DNA from: Burkholderia sp. WP9
GTDB lineage: Bacteria; Pseudomonadota; Gammaproteobacteria; Burkholderiales; Burkholderiaceae
Assembly: GCF_900104795.1 (NCBI RefSeq)
Contig: NZ_FNTG01000001.1
Location: 3,968,001-4,032,000, forward strand
Reading direction: 5' to 3'
DNA: 64,000 nt
Position numbers and translations under genes: made by a program. The notes beneath the pieces were generated by a model. The model was not told the origin of the DNA and did not search any database. It saw only the letters and a program-made list of their open reading frames with translations. Positions 10,495 to 19,956 of this stretch are shown piece after piece; within the stretch, counting starts at the first letter, position 1; each line of letters starts with the position of its first letter.

Positions 10495-10812
10495 ATGTCC
10501 GATAGTGAATACCTGACCCGCGCGGAAGCCGCGCTAGCCGCCATCGAACGTGCGCTCGACGACACCGATGCCGACATCGAACTCGAGCGCAGCGGCAACG
10601 TCCTGACCCTCGAATTCGAGAACCGCTCGAAGATTATCGTGAACCTTCAGCCGCCCATGAGCGAGATCTGGATCGCCGCGAAGGCGGGCGGTTTCCACTT
10701 CCGATTCATCGACGGCGAGTGGCGCGACACGCGTAGCGGCACGGAGTTTTTCGCCGCACTGTCGGAGTACGCGACGCAGCAAGCCGGCGAACCGGTTCAC
10801 TTCGAAGCGTAG
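10495..10812 (+). CDS. cyaY: Frataxin-like iron-binding protein CyaY
   Basis: This bacterial frataxin binds iron and tunes IscS-dependent Fe-S cluster assembly in the cytosol. The start MSDSEYL at 10495 is preceded by GGAG at a 6-base spacing and matches the family N-terminus. An in-frame ATG at 10483 is less likely. Acidic residues of the first helix ([14 protein letters not shown]) form the metal-binding ridge. The sheet motif [15 protein letters not shown] and the TQQAGEPV end are characteristic. It has 105 residues, the normal length. The lptM/cyaY head-to-head arrangement also occurs in gammaproteobacteria. Confidence 0.94.
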   Translation: MSDSEYLTRAEAALAAIERALDDTDADIELERSGNVLTLEFENRSKIIVNLQPPMSEIWIAAKAGGFHFRFIDGEWRDTRSGTEFFAALSEYATQQAGEPVHFEA

Positions 10813-10871
10813 AAACCGCGGGACGAAGTGCGCCGCTCAAGCGGCCGAATCGATCGCCCAGACCGCACAAG

Positions 10872-10905
10872 AAAAACGGCCGCGCATGATTCGCGCGGCC
10901 GTTTT
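10872..10905. terminator. Bidirectional terminator between cyaY and mrcA
   Basis: AACGGCCGCGC pairs with GCGCGGCCGTT across a short loop. An A run lies to the left and T runs to the right (TTTT, then TTTTT a little further), which suits both convergent genes. Confidence 0.88.
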
Positions 10906-10933
10906 GCTTTTTGAGCGACTTCGAGCGGATGCG

Positions 10934-13333
10934 TCAGTGTCCGCGGAACAGATTCATGATGTCCTGCTTCTCCTGCTCCCCGACCTGCTCGGGCGCTGCC
11001 GCCGACGCGCCGCTCGCTTCGGCATCCAGCGCCGCTTGACTGATGCCGACCGTGGCGACGAAACCGTGTCCCGGCGTGAAGTCGTCGAAATACAACTCCG
11101 CGCCGAGTTCGGTCAGGCCGTCGGGCATCGGCATCTTGTACTCCGGCACGCCTTTGAGCGCCCGCCCCATGTATTCGACCCACACGGGCAACGACAGGCC
11201 GCCGCCAGTCTCCTTGTCGCCGAGGCTGCGCGGGTTGTCGTAGCCGATCCACGCGATGGCCGTGAGCGTGTGCTGATAACCCGCGAACCACGCGTCGCGC
11301 GAATCGTTGGTCGTACCCGTCTTGCCGGCGAGGTCGGCGCGCTTGAGTGCATTGGTCTTGGCACCCGTGCCGCGTTGCGCGACGCTTTGCAGCAGGCTGT
11401 TCATCACATACGCATTACGCGGTTCGATGGCGTGCGGCGCGCTTTGCGCAGCCACCAACGGTTGCGCGTGCGCGACCACGATGCCGCGCTGATCGGTGAC
11501 TTCGGCGATCAGATACGGGTTGATCCGATAGCCGCCGTTGGCGAACACCGAGTACGCGCCCGCCATCTGCAGCGGCGTGACGAGACCTGCGCCCAGCGCC
11601 ATTGGCAGATAAGCCGGATGACGATCCGCGTCGAAGCCGAAGCGCGTGATGTACTGCTGCGCGTACTTCGTACCGATCTGGTTCAGAATGCGGATCGACA
11701 CCAGGTTTCTCGACCGCTGCAACGCGGTGCGCATGGTCATCGGACCGTCGAAGCCGCCGCCGTAGTTCTTCGGCTCCCACGCCTGGCCGCCGGTTTCAGC
11801 CGCGCTAAAGAAGAGCGGCGCGTCGTTGATCACGGTTGCCGGCCCGAGCCCCTTTTCGAGCGACGCCGAATAGATGAACGGCTTGAAGCTCGAACCCGGC
11901 TGACGCCACGCCTGAGTTACGTGATTGAACTTGTTCTTGTTGAAGTCGAAACCGCCGACCAGCGCGCGGATCGCGCCGTCTTGCGGGACCACCGAAACGA
12001 ATGCGCCTTCCACCTGCGGCAATTGCGTGATCGACCAGTTGCCGTCGTCGTTCTTGATGAGCCGGATGATCGCGCCCGGCCGCACACGTTGATTCGGCTG
12101 CGCGCGCGGCCCGAGAGCGAATTGCACATAGCGCAGGCCGTCACCCTGGATCGTCGCGACATTGCCGTCGATAAACGTGACCTGCACCTGCTTCGGACTC
12201 GCGGCGGTGACCACGGCGGCAATGATCTCGCCGTTGTCCGGGTGCTCGAGCAGCGCGTCGTCGATGGCCTGCTCACGGTCGTCGGCGTCGGAAGGCAGCT
12301 CGATGAAGGCTTCCGGGCCGCGATAACCGTGGCGCCGTTCGTAGTCCATCAGACCTTTGCGCAGCGCCCGATAAGCGACGTCCTGGTCGGCCGAATCGAT
12401 CGTGGTCACCACGTTCAGTCCGCGCGTATAGGCTTCTTCGCGATACTGCGCGTACATCATCTGACGCACCATTTCTGCGACGTATTCCGCGTGCACGCTG
12501 AATTCCTTGCCCGCGCCCTTGACCACGAGCGGCTGCCTGCTCGCTTCGTCGTACTGTTCCTGCGTGATGTAGTGCAGCTCGTACATGCGCTGCAGGATGT
12601 ACTCCTGCCGCACCTTGGCGCGCTTCGGGTTGACCACCGGGTTATACGCGGACGGCGCCTTCGGCAGCCCGGCCAGCATGGCGGATTCGGCCAGCGTCAG
12701 ATCCTTCAGGTCTTTGCCGAAATAGACGCGCGCCGCGCTTGCGAAACCGTAGGCGCGCTGACCGAGATAGATCTGATTCATGTACACCTCGAGAATCTGA
12801 TCTTTGGACAGCTTCGACTCGATCTTGTACGCGAGCAGCATCTCGTAGATCTTGCGCGTGTAGGTCTTCTCGCTGGAGAGGAAGAAGTTGCGCGCCACCT
12901 GCATGGTGATCGTGCTCGCGCCCTGGGTGGCGTGGCCATTGGTCAGCGCGACGATGCCCGCGCGCGCAATGCCGGTGAGGTCGACGCCGCCGTGATCGTA
13001 GAAGCGCGCGTCTTCAATGGCGAGGATTGCCTTCTTCAGACTATCGGGCACGTCCTGAATATGGACGATGTCGCGCCGTTCCTCGCCGAACTCGCCGATC
13101 AGCACGTGGTCGGCTGTGTAGATACGCAACGGCACCTTGGGACGGTAGTCGGTCAACGCATCGAGCGACGGCAGATTGGGCGTGGCGACGACGAGCGCAT
13201 AGCCGAGCACCAGCAGCACGCACAGAATGCCTGCGACGATCAGACCCACGAAGCCGATGATGAGCTTCAGCCACAGCGGGCGTTTGCGCTTCTGCGGCGC
13301 GGGCGGCGGGGACGTAGGAGACGTGGATTGCAT
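10934..13333 (-). CDS. mrcA: Class A penicillin-binding protein 1A (bifunctional peptidoglycan synthase)
   Basis: It polymerises glycan strands (GT51 domain) and cross-links peptides (transpeptidase) on the outer face of the inner membrane. After a cytosolic proline-rich leader and one membrane helix (about 22-47), the GT51 domain shows the catalytic E107 in EDARFYDHGG, then GASTITMQVARN and RKIYEMLLAYKIE. The transpeptidase has S481-x-x-K484 (PGSSFKP), S541-R-N543 and K671-T-G. Between them lies an inserted OB-like domain typical of PBP1A. It has the normal length at 799 residues. It is divergent from the pilus operon, the classical ponA-pilM arrangement. Confidence 0.96.
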   Translation of the reverse strand: MQSTSPTSPPPAPQKRKRPLWLKLIIGFVGLIVAGILCVLLVLGYALVVATPNLPSLDALTDYRPKVPLRIYTADHVLIGEFGEERRDIVHIQDVPDSLKKAILAIEDARFYDHGGVDLTGIARAGIVALTNGHATQGASTITMQVARNFFLSSEKTYTRKIYEMLLAYKIESKLSKDQILEVYMNQIYLGQRAYGFASAARVYFGKDLKDLTLAESAMLAGLPKAPSAYNPVVNPKRAKVRQEYILQRMYELHYITQEQYDEASRQPLVVKGAGKEFSVHAEYVAEMVRQMMYAQYREEAYTRGLNVVTTIDSADQDVAYRALRKGLMDYERRHGYRGPEAFIELPSDADDREQAIDDALLEHPDNGEIIAAVVTAASPKQVQVTFIDGNVATIQGDGLRYVQFALGPRAQPNQRVRPGAIIRLIKNDDGNWSITQLPQVEGAFVSVVPQDGAIRALVGGFDFNKNKFNHVTQAWRQPGSSFKPFIYSASLEKGLGPATVINDAPLFFSAAETGGQAWEPKNYGGGFDGPMTMRTALQRSRNLVSIRILNQIGTKYAQQYITRFGFDADRHPAYLPMALGAGLVTPLQMAGAYSVFANGGYRINPYLIAEVTDQRGIVVAHAQPLVAAQSAPHAIEPRNAYVMNSLLQSVAQRGTGAKTNALKRADLAGKTGTTNDSRDAWFAGYQHTLTAIAWIGYDNPRSLGDKETGGGLSLPVWVEYMGRALKGVPEYKMPMPDGLTELGAELYFDDFTPGHGFVATVGISQAALDAEASGASAAAPEQVGEQEKQDIMNLFRGH

Positions 13334-13586
13334 ATGGGCACCAAAAAACAGTCCCGCGATTATAGCCGCCAGGCTTTTCAGCTTTCGGCATGCTTACTGA
13401 CACGTCTTCACAAGTCTGCGCGCCGCGCGGGAATGACCTCACTGTAGTCCCTTTGATCGCCTGCGGGACGCGCATTCCTCAACGTTAGCCATTTGGCTGA
13501 GTGTCGCGCGGCGCCGCGTCTACGCACAATTCCTCCTCATCACTCGCGTTCGAATGGTTCGTCGCGTGAGTCAGAGGGAGGGCTTC

Positions 13587-14579
13587 ATGGCATTAAAAAG
13601 ATCCTGGCTTCAGGCAGTGCAACCCGGTGCGCATCGTTATGCCGCGGGGATCGATGTGGGTTCGCAGGCCGTGCGCCTTGTCGTGCTCAGTCATCGGGCG
13701 CGCCCGCCTGCAGCACTGCATATCGAATACGTGAGCACCGTGCCGCTTCCCGCCGGTGCCATGGCCGGCGCCGAAATCGCCGACCGGCATGCGGTGGCGC
13801 GTGCCTTGCGCGACGCGTTTGCCGGACTGCCGCACGCGTGTGCGACGCGCGCCTTGCGATGCGCGATGGCGCTGCCCGCGTCGGCTACCGTGACCGCCAC
13901 GGTGCCGCTCGCGCGACTTGCCGCGCAGAGCGGTTGCGCGGAAGACGGCGGGCGTCAGCTGGCTGAACTCGAGCCGGCGGTGATCAGTGAAGTCGAGCGC
14001 ATTGCGGGCCTCGAACGGCATGCCCTTGCTGTCGACTGGTATGTCGACGAAACGCCTTCGCCAGTGCGCTGCGTGACTATCGCCGCCACCGCGCGGCAAC
14101 ATCTCGAAGCGCGAATCGAATGCGCGGCGATCGCCGGCATCTCGCTCACCGCCATCGACGGTGAGCCGCATGCCGCGTTGCGTGCCATGCGCTATGCGGC
14201 GAGTTATGAACTCGATCCGCACGAACCCTATGTCGCGTTGTGGATCGGCACGGACGGCGTGTATGGCTGGCGGATCGTCGACGACGGCATCGCCGGCGAA
14301 ATGCGCTACCCGGCACCGGAACACGCCGATCTCGCCGATGCGTTACGCGACCTGGCGCACGGTCCCGAACTCGACTGCGCGTTGTTGAGCGGTGAGGTCG
14401 ATCTGCTCGACGGCGTGGGTTTCTCGACCGCGGATATCGCGGACGTGCTGGGCTGCTCGGTGCTGCCGTTCGAATGCGCGGTGCTGGGCGGCCACGAGCG
14501 GCCGTTGAGCGACCCGCTGTTGCACGAGCCGTCCGGTGCGGTCGCATTCGGGCTTGCGTTGCGCGGGGTGCTCGAATGA
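13587..14579 (+). CDS. pilM: Type IV pilus inner membrane assembly protein PilM
   Basis: PilM is an actin-fold cytoplasmic protein that binds the short cytosolic N-terminus of PilN and builds the inner-membrane alignment complex of type IV pili. The first nucleotide-binding motif AAGIDVGSQAVRLV is near residues 15-28. The ATG at 13587 follows GGGAG at good spacing and gives 330 residues. It overlaps pilN by 4 bases (ATGA). As first gene of pilMN(OP)Q, its promoter should lie in the 253 bases shared with mrcA. Sequence drift from well-studied PilM is considerable, so the name also rests on the neighbours. Confidence 0.88.
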   Translation: MALKRSWLQAVQPGAHRYAAGIDVGSQAVRLVVLSHRARPPAALHIEYVSTVPLPAGAMAGAEIADRHAVARALRDAFAGLPHACATRALRCAMALPASATVTATVPLARLAAQSGCAEDGGRQLAELEPAVISEVERIAGLERHALAVDWYVDETPSPVRCVTIAATARQHLEARIECAAIAGISLTAIDGEPHAALRAMRYAASYELDPHEPYVALWIGTDGVYGWRIVDDGIAGEMRYPAPEHADLADALRDLAHGPELDCALLSGEVDLLDGVGFSTADIADVLGCSVLPFECAVLGGHERPLSDPLLHEPSGAVAFGLALRGVLE

Positions 14580-15295
14580 CGGGCGGCGTGTTGCACGCGG
14601 CGGTCTCGAACTCGGGGACACCGTTACGTGGCGCGCGTTTCGCACGAGGGTGGCTCGGCGGTTTCAACTTACTGCCTTACCGGCAACGCAACGCGCGGCT
14701 CGCGCGCCGGCGGTGTCTGCTCGAATGGATTGCCGCCGCTTTCGCCGGTTGTGCCGCTGTCTTCGCATTGGCCGGCTGGCAGGCGGTCGAGCGAGCGCGC
14801 CTCGATGCACGGCGCGAGTCGATCGAGCGATCGCTCGCGCAATTATCAGCGCCGCTCGCTGAGCACGCGGCATTGCTCCGCACGCGTGACGAACAACGCC
14901 AGCACGTGGCACGCGCAAAGAGTTTGTCCGACCCGCTCACGCATTTACGCGATCTGTTCGATGCGCTGAGTTTCGAGCCGGGTGACGGCGTGCTGTTGCA
15001 GCAGTTGCGCCACCGTGAAGATGAGACCGAGTTGCTGGCGAGCTCGCGCGGCCAAATCGCTTCGGCCGAGTGGCTCAAACGCCTGAGTGCGATTCACGGC
15101 GTGAAAGGGGTGGAGGTGAGCGACCTGCATAGCTCGGCTTCGCGCGGTGGGGCAGCTGCGCAGACAAGCATGACCGGACCGGTCGAATTCGGCGCGCGTC
15201 TGCGGTGGAGCGAGACGGCGCAAAAAACGACCCGCACGGGCGGGTCTGCCGCACAGCGTTCTGTGAAGTCTGAACAATCAGGAGGTGCGAAATGA
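14576..15295 (+). CDS. pilN: Type IV pilus alignment protein PilN
   Basis: PilN is a bitopic inner membrane protein joining PilM to PilO. It carries the PilM-binding signature FNLLPYRQ (about residues 30-37), followed by basic residues, one membrane helix (about 50-70) and a coiled-coil then ferredoxin-like periplasmic domain. The start ATG at 14576 overlaps the pilM stop. The N-terminus before FNLLPYR is unusually long (about 29 residues), and the C-terminus adds a Thr/Ser/Gly-rich tail. The 239-residue length exceeds the usual 180-200. It overlaps the next gene by 4 bases. Confidence 0.85.
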   Translation: MTGGVLHAAVSNSGTPLRGARFARGWLGGFNLLPYRQRNARLARRRCLLEWIAAAFAGCAAVFALAGWQAVERARLDARRESIERSLAQLSAPLAEHAALLRTRDEQRQHVARAKSLSDPLTHLRDLFDALSFEPGDGVLLQQLRHREDETELLASSRGQIASAEWLKRLSAIHGVKGVEVSDLHSSASRGGAAAQTSMTGPVEFGARLRWSETAQKTTRTGGSAAQRSVKSEQSGGAK

Positions 15296-16260
15296 GTACG
15301 GCCTTTGTCGAATTTGGCGGCGTGGCGCGCGCGCGCTTTTCACTTTCTCATTGGATGGCGCGCGCGCGTTTGCCGCTCGATGCATGGAGCGGGCGCCGCC
15401 GCTGGGCGGTCGCTTTGCTGATTGCCGTGCTGGTGTTCGGCCTTGGTACACACGGCTGGATTGTCGCGGACCTCGGCGGTGTCGAAGCGAGCCGGGCGGC
15501 GTTGGAAGCGGGCAGCCTGCGTCTCGCGAACGCAAGGCGCGCGCTTGCGCAATTGCCAGCGCTGCGCCGCGAAGCCGCCGCGGGTCCGATTGGCGCTTCG
15601 CTTGTCTCTTCGCTTGTCTCTTCGCTCGGCACTTCGATCGCGCGGTCATCGGGGCCGTGGAGTTCCGCCGACGACGTAAGCATCGTCTCCGAACTGGCTG
15701 CGCAGAATAGCGTCGCGTTGCTCTCGGTGGAGCCTGGCGCCGCGAGCGGAGCGGGTGCTGAGCGCATGCGGCCGCTGCAACTGACTGCGCGCACTGACTT
15801 CGTCCATCTCATGGCGTTTATGCGCGGGCTGTCGGACCTGCCGGTGCTGATCGTGCCTGTCGATGTGACCGTCAAGCGCGAGGCCGCCGCACTGTCGGTC
15901 AGCGCCACGCTGCGCGTGTTCAATGCGCTGCGGCCCGCGCCATCGGCAGCCTCCGCGGATGCGTTCGCCGAAGACAGTCTCGATTCGGATGACGAAGAAA
16001 ACGTCGTCTTCTTCGATCCGTTTTCGCAACCACAGATGCAGGCGGCGGCCGAACTGCCCGACGTTTCGCAACTGCGTCTGGTCGGATTGCTGCGCGATCG
16101 CGCGCGAGGGCTGGCATTGCTCGATACACCGGACGGCGTCACGGTCGTCGAGTCCGGAGAGCAGATCGGCGCCGAACGTGTCGCGAGGCTGGACGCGTTC
16201 GGCATTACCCTCGTGAAGGGCGGCGCGACTCGCACGCTGGCACTGACGGAGACTTCGTGA
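15292..16260 (+). CDS. PilO-PilP fusion protein of the type IV pilus alignment complex
   Basis: The N-terminal part (residues 1-215) is PilO-like: one membrane helix (38-58), a coiled coil and a ferredoxin-like periplasmic domain (DFVHLMAFMRGLSDLPVLIV). After an acidic linker (222-238, DAFAEDSLDSDDEEN) the C-terminal part (241-318) is PilP-like: DPFSQP, then LRLVGLLRDRARGLALLDT, DGVTVVESGEQIG and a final VARLDAFGITLVKGG. PilP normally is a separate lipoprotein linking PilO to the PilQ secretin. Here no separate pilP exists and no lipobox precedes the PilP part, so the PilO helix must anchor it. The frame is continuous and abuts pilQ by a 1-base overlap. Confidence 0.85.
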   Translation: MSTAFVEFGGVARARFSLSHWMARARLPLDAWSGRRRWAVALLIAVLVFGLGTHGWIVADLGGVEASRAALEAGSLRLANARRALAQLPALRREAAAGPIGASLVSSLVSSLGTSIARSSGPWSSADDVSIVSELAAQNSVALLSVEPGAASGAGAERMRPLQLTARTDFVHLMAFMRGLSDLPVLIVPVDVTVKREAAALSVSATLRVFNALRPAPSAASADAFAEDSLDSDDEENVVFFDPFSQPQMQAAAELPDVSQLRLVGLLRDRARGLALLDTPDGVTVVESGEQIGAERVARLDAFGITLVKGGATRTLALTETS

Positions 16261-18041
16261 TGAGACTGGCGAAGCCGTTTCCCTTTGCGTCTTCGGGCGT
16301 CGATACGTGTGCGTCGGCAGGCCGGCAAGTGTGCGTCGGTCTATGGGTCAGCGCGGCGCTGGCTGTCGGCGTTGCACGGGCGTCGACTCAACCGCTGCCG
16401 CCGTTGCCTCCCGAGATGCCGCTCGATGCGGTGGTGACGCCGCTCGATGTCTCGTACGACGTACCGCCGCTGCCAGGCGACGCTTCCGCCGCGGTGCCCA
16501 ATCCGTTCCGACAGGACGCCGCAGGCGATGCTGACGCATCGCGTGCGAGCGCGGCGGCCGGCGATGCTCACGCGGATGCGCCGTCCTCCGACGCGCGCGC
16601 TGCCGACGCCACCAACGCCGACGCCACCGACGCCAGCAATGCCTCCGCCTCCGCCAGCGACACCATCGCCAGCGACGCCACCACCGCCACCAACGGCCCG
16701 GTTCCGCAGCGACGGCAATCCAATGCCGCGGCTCGCGACAATGCCACCGGCTCCGCCGCGCTCGAAGGGCCTCCGGTGCCGCTGCCGCCGCTCGCGCGTC
16801 TGAGCGGCGAGCTGCGCAGTGCCGCCGACGCAGGCCTCGCCCCCGACGACAAACCGATCTCGATGAATTTTCAGCGTGCAGAACTCGGCGCCGTGCTCAA
16901 TGCGTTTGCCCGGTTCACAGGATTGAACATCGTCGCGAGCGAAAGGGTGCGCGGCGCTGTCTCGCTGCGGCTCGACAAGGTGCCGTGGCGCACCGCGTTC
17001 GATACCTTGCTCGACGTCAACGGCCTCGCGATGGAGCGCCATGGCAACGTGATCTGGGTCGCGCCGATTGCCGATCTGGCCGCGCGCGAGCGGCAGCGCT
17101 TCGAAGCGCACGCCCGGGCCGCCGATCTCGAGCCGCTCGCGAGCCGCACGTTCGAGCTGCACTATGCGCACGCCGAGGACGTCAGGCGGCTGCTGACCGG
17201 TTCCGGCGCCCAGCGGGTCCTGTCCAAACGCGGTGCCGCGACCGCTGATCCGCGCACCAATCTGCTGTTCGTGACCGATCTCGAAGCGCGCCTCGCGCAG
17301 ATTGCGGCACTGCTCGCCTCGATTGACCGGCCGACGCGCCAGGTGTTGATCGAAGCGCGCATTGTCGAGGGCGAACATGGTTTTTCGCGCAACCTCGGCG
17401 TGAAACTCTCGATGGCGGCCAGCAATACCGACGGCACCGCGAGAGGTTTCACCGACGCCGTCTACGATCTGTCGGCCCGGCCGATTACAGGCTTCGACGC
17501 GGCGACCGCTGGTCTGACGTTATTCGCCGCCGGCGCGACGCGGTTGCTGAACATCGAGCTGAGCGCGCTCGAAGCGCAGGGGCGCGGCGAAATCGTCTCG
17601 AGCCCGCGCGTGGTCACGGCGGACCGGATGAAGGCAGTCGTCGAGCAGGGCACCGAATTGCCGTATCAGGCGAAAGTGGGACAGGGCGTGTCGGGCGTGC
17701 AGTTTCGCCGCGCTACCCTCAAACTGGAGGTCGAGCCGCAAATCATGCCGGACGGCCGGGTGGTGCTGGACCTCGACGTCGCCAAAGACAGCGTTGGCGA
17801 ACAGACCGACGCCGGGCCCGCGATCAACACCAAACACGTGCAAACGCGCGTCGAAGTGGAGGATGGTGGTACGGTGTCGATCGGCGGTATTTACGCGACC
17901 GATGACCGGGACGATGTGACTCGGGTGCCGGTTCTGGGCAAGATACCGGTTTTAGGTGCGCTTTTCCGCCATCGGGCTCACCGCGACCACCGCAGCGAAC
18001 TGGCTGTTTTCATCACGCCGCGCGTCGTTCAGACAAATTAG
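16260..18041 (+). CDS. pilQ: Type IV pilus secretin PilQ, compact form
   Basis: PilQ forms the outer membrane channel for the pilus. The 593-residue protein has a signal peptide, a low-complexity Ala/Asp/Ser/Thr segment (about 87-147), an STN/N0 domain (about 199-268, starting ISMNFQRAELGAVLNAF), a secretin N1 domain, and the secretin core with VLIEARIVEG and the end motif VPVLGKIPVLGALFRHR. The AMIN domains that begin longer PilQ proteins are missing, with the low-complexity segment in their place. The ATG at 16260 shares one base with the preceding stop; a GTG one codon earlier is possible. A 207-base gap separates it from aroK. Confidence 0.93.
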   Translation: MRLAKPFPFASSGVDTCASAGRQVCVGLWVSAALAVGVARASTQPLPPLPPEMPLDAVVTPLDVSYDVPPLPGDASAAVPNPFRQDAAGDADASRASAAAGDAHADAPSSDARAADATNADATDASNASASASDTIASDATTATNGPVPQRRQSNAAARDNATGSAALEGPPVPLPPLARLSGELRSAADAGLAPDDKPISMNFQRAELGAVLNAFARFTGLNIVASERVRGAVSLRLDKVPWRTAFDTLLDVNGLAMERHGNVIWVAPIADLAARERQRFEAHARAADLEPLASRTFELHYAHAEDVRRLLTGSGAQRVLSKRGAATADPRTNLLFVTDLEARLAQIAALLASIDRPTRQVLIEARIVEGEHGFSRNLGVKLSMAASNTDGTARGFTDAVYDLSARPITGFDAATAGLTLFAAGATRLLNIELSALEAQGRGEIVSSPRVVTADRMKAVVEQGTELPYQAKVGQGVSGVQFRRATLKLEVEPQIMPDGRVVLDLDVAKDSVGEQTDAGPAINTKHVQTRVEVEDGGTVSIGGIYATDDRDDVTRVPVLGKIPVLGALFRHRAHRDHRSELAVFITPRVVQTN

Positions 18042-18248
18042 GGCACGCTCCCGCCGTTACCGGGAAAATGCTGGGCCGCCCTGGGTTTTTTGCTCCGCCG
18101 GACGTTCGCTTTGGGGATTCCCCGTTGTGGCGGCTGGCGCGAAGCGACAGGGCGGGCGGCGTTCCCAGGCGGCGCGCAGGCTCGACAAGGCAGCCGCTTT
18201 GCCAGTAAGCTGCGGCACGAACCATACCGGATTAGCCAGAGGACACCG

Positions 18249-18800
18249 TTGCAAGCGCGGGACGCACACGCCAATGTATTTTTCGTAGGGCTCATGGGGG
18301 CAGGAAAAACCACCGTGGGCCGGGCCATTGCGCGCCGTCTCGATCGCCCCTTCTTCGATTCCGACCATGAAATCGAGGCACGCACGGGCGCGCGCATCCC
18401 GGTGATCTTCGAGATGGAGGGCGAAGCGGGCTTCCGCGAGCGCGAAGCGAGCGTGATTTCCGACCTCACCGCGCGCGACAATATCGTGCTCGCGACCGGC
18501 GGCGGCGCCGTGCTGCGGCCGGAAAACCGCGAGGCGCTGCGAAATCGCGGTCTGGTGATCTATCTGCGCGCCAATCCGCACGACCTGTGGCTGCGCACCC
18601 GGCGCGACAAAAATCGCCCGCTTTTGCAGACCGAAGACCCCAAAGCGCGTCTCGAAGCACTCTACGAAGTGCGCGACCCGTTATATCGGGAATGCGCGCA
18701 TTTCGTGATCGAAACCGGCCGGCCTTCGGTCAACGGACTCGTCAACATGGTTCTGATGCAGCTCGAGATGGCCGGCGTCGCCAAACTTCCTGCGTCATAA
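18249..18800 (+). CDS. aroK: Shikimate kinase
   Basis: It phosphorylates shikimate with ATP in the aromatic amino acid pathway. The P-loop is [14 protein letters not shown] binds shikimate, and the lid contains RDKNRPLL. I chose the TTG at 18249 (reading [17 protein letters not shown], 183 residues), preceded by AGAGGA. This matches the compact family N-terminus, whereas the open frame upstream is arginine-rich and not homologous. It overlaps aroB by one base when the aroB ATG at 18800 is used. The pilQ-aroK-aroB order is the conserved proteobacterial one. Confidence 0.94.
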   Translation: MQARDAHANVFFVGLMGAGKTTVGRAIARRLDRPFFDSDHEIEARTGARIPVIFEMEGEAGFREREASVISDLTARDNIVLATGGGAVLRPENREALRNRGLVIYLRANPHDLWLRTRRDKNRPLLQTEDPKARLEALYEVRDPLYRECAHFVIETGRPSVNGLVNMVLMQLEMAGVAKLPAS

Positions 18801-18808
18801 TGGACCGT

Positions 18809-19885
18809 ATGATTACCGTCAATGTCGAACTGGGCGAGCGCGCCTACCCCATCCATATCGGTGCCGATCTGATCGGCCAGACCGCGTTGTTCGCGCCGCA
18901 TATCGCCGGCAGTTCGGTCACCATCGTCACCAATGCCACCGTCGACCCGCTTTATGGCGACACGCTGCGCGCCGCGCTGGCGCCGCTTGGCAAGCAGGTC
19001 TCCACGGTAGTTTTGCCGGACGGCGAGGCATACAAGAACCTCGAAACCCTGAACCTGATTTTCGACGCGCTGCTTGGCGCCCGGGCCGATCGCAAGACCA
19101 CGCTGATCGCGTTGGGCGGCGGCGTGATCGGCGACATGACGGGTTTTGCGGCGGCCTGCTACATGCGCGGCGTGCCCTTCATCCAGGTGCCGACCACGTT
19201 GCTTTCGCAGGTGGACTCATCGGTGGGCGGCAAAACCGGCATCAATCACCCGCTCGGCAAGAACATGATCGGCGCGTTCTATCAGCCGCAGGCCGTGATC
19301 GCCGACATCGGCGCGTTGCGTACGCTACCGGCGCGTGAACTGGCGGCGGGCGTCGCTGAAGTGATCAAGACCGGCGCCATCGCCGACGCGGGTTTCTTCA
19401 GCTGGATCGAAGCCAATATCGAAGCATTGAATCGCTGCGAACCCGCGGCGCTCGCCGAGGCGGTCAAGCGCTCGTGCGAGATCAAGGCGTCGGTGGTCGC
19501 GCAGGACGAACGCGAAGGCGGACTGCGCGCCATCCTCAATTTCGGCCATACCTTCGGCCATGCGATCGAGGCCGGTCTTGGTTACGGCGAGTGGCTGCAT
19601 GGCGAGGCGGTCGGCTGCGGAATGGTGATGGCGGCAGATCTGTCCGTGCGGATGGGCTATCTCGACGAAGCGGCGCGCAAGCGTCTGGTCGACGTGATCG
19701 TCGCCGCGCATTTGCCGATCCGGGCGCCGGCGCTCGGCGACGCGCGCTATGTCGAACTCATGCGGGTCGACAAGAAGGCGGAAGCCGGCGCGATCAAATT
19801 CATTCTGTTGAAGCGTTTCGGTGAGACGCTGATCACCCAGGCGCCCGATGCCGAGGTGCATGCCACGTTGGCCGCCGCCGTCTGA
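18809..19885 (+). CDS. aroB: 3-dehydroquinate synthase
   Basis: It converts DAHP to 3-dehydroquinate, the second step of the shikimate pathway, using NAD and a divalent metal. [19 protein letters not shown] and the [19 protein letters not shown] region are diagnostic. The metal-binding histidines lie in [12 protein letters not shown] use the ATG at 18809 ([11 protein letters not shown], 358 residues). An in-frame ATG at 18800 overlapping the aroK stop would add three residues and would couple the two genes. Confidence 0.96.
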   Translation: MITVNVELGERAYPIHIGADLIGQTALFAPHIAGSSVTIVTNATVDPLYGDTLRAALAPLGKQVSTVVLPDGEAYKNLETLNLIFDALLGARADRKTTLIALGGGVIGDMTGFAAACYMRGVPFIQVPTTLLSQVDSSVGGKTGINHPLGKNMIGAFYQPQAVIADIGALRTLPARELAAGVAEVIKTGAIADAGFFSWIEANIEALNRCEPAALAEAVKRSCEIKASVVAQDEREGGLRAILNFGHTFGHAIEAGLGYGEWLHGEAVGCGMVMAADLSVRMGYLDEAARKRLVDVIVAAHLPIRAPALGDARYVELMRVDKKAEAGAIKFILLKRFGETLITQAPDAEVHATLAAAV

Positions 19886-19956
19886 ATCGCGCGAGGCATC
19901 CAGCAACGCATCACGCACCAGCGTCACGAGGCGCCGCCCATGTTTCGGAGAACCCG

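Noticed and set aside
10886..13447. Long plus-strand frame opposite mrcA
   Set aside because: Its Arg/Val/His-rich composition mirrors the transpeptidase gene. No start site or family is visible.
18042..18248. N-terminal extension of shikimate kinase or a separate small gene between pilQ and aroK
   Set aside because: The frame is Arg/Gly-rich with no homologous character, and a TTG with a ribosome site at 18249 gives the conserved N-terminus.
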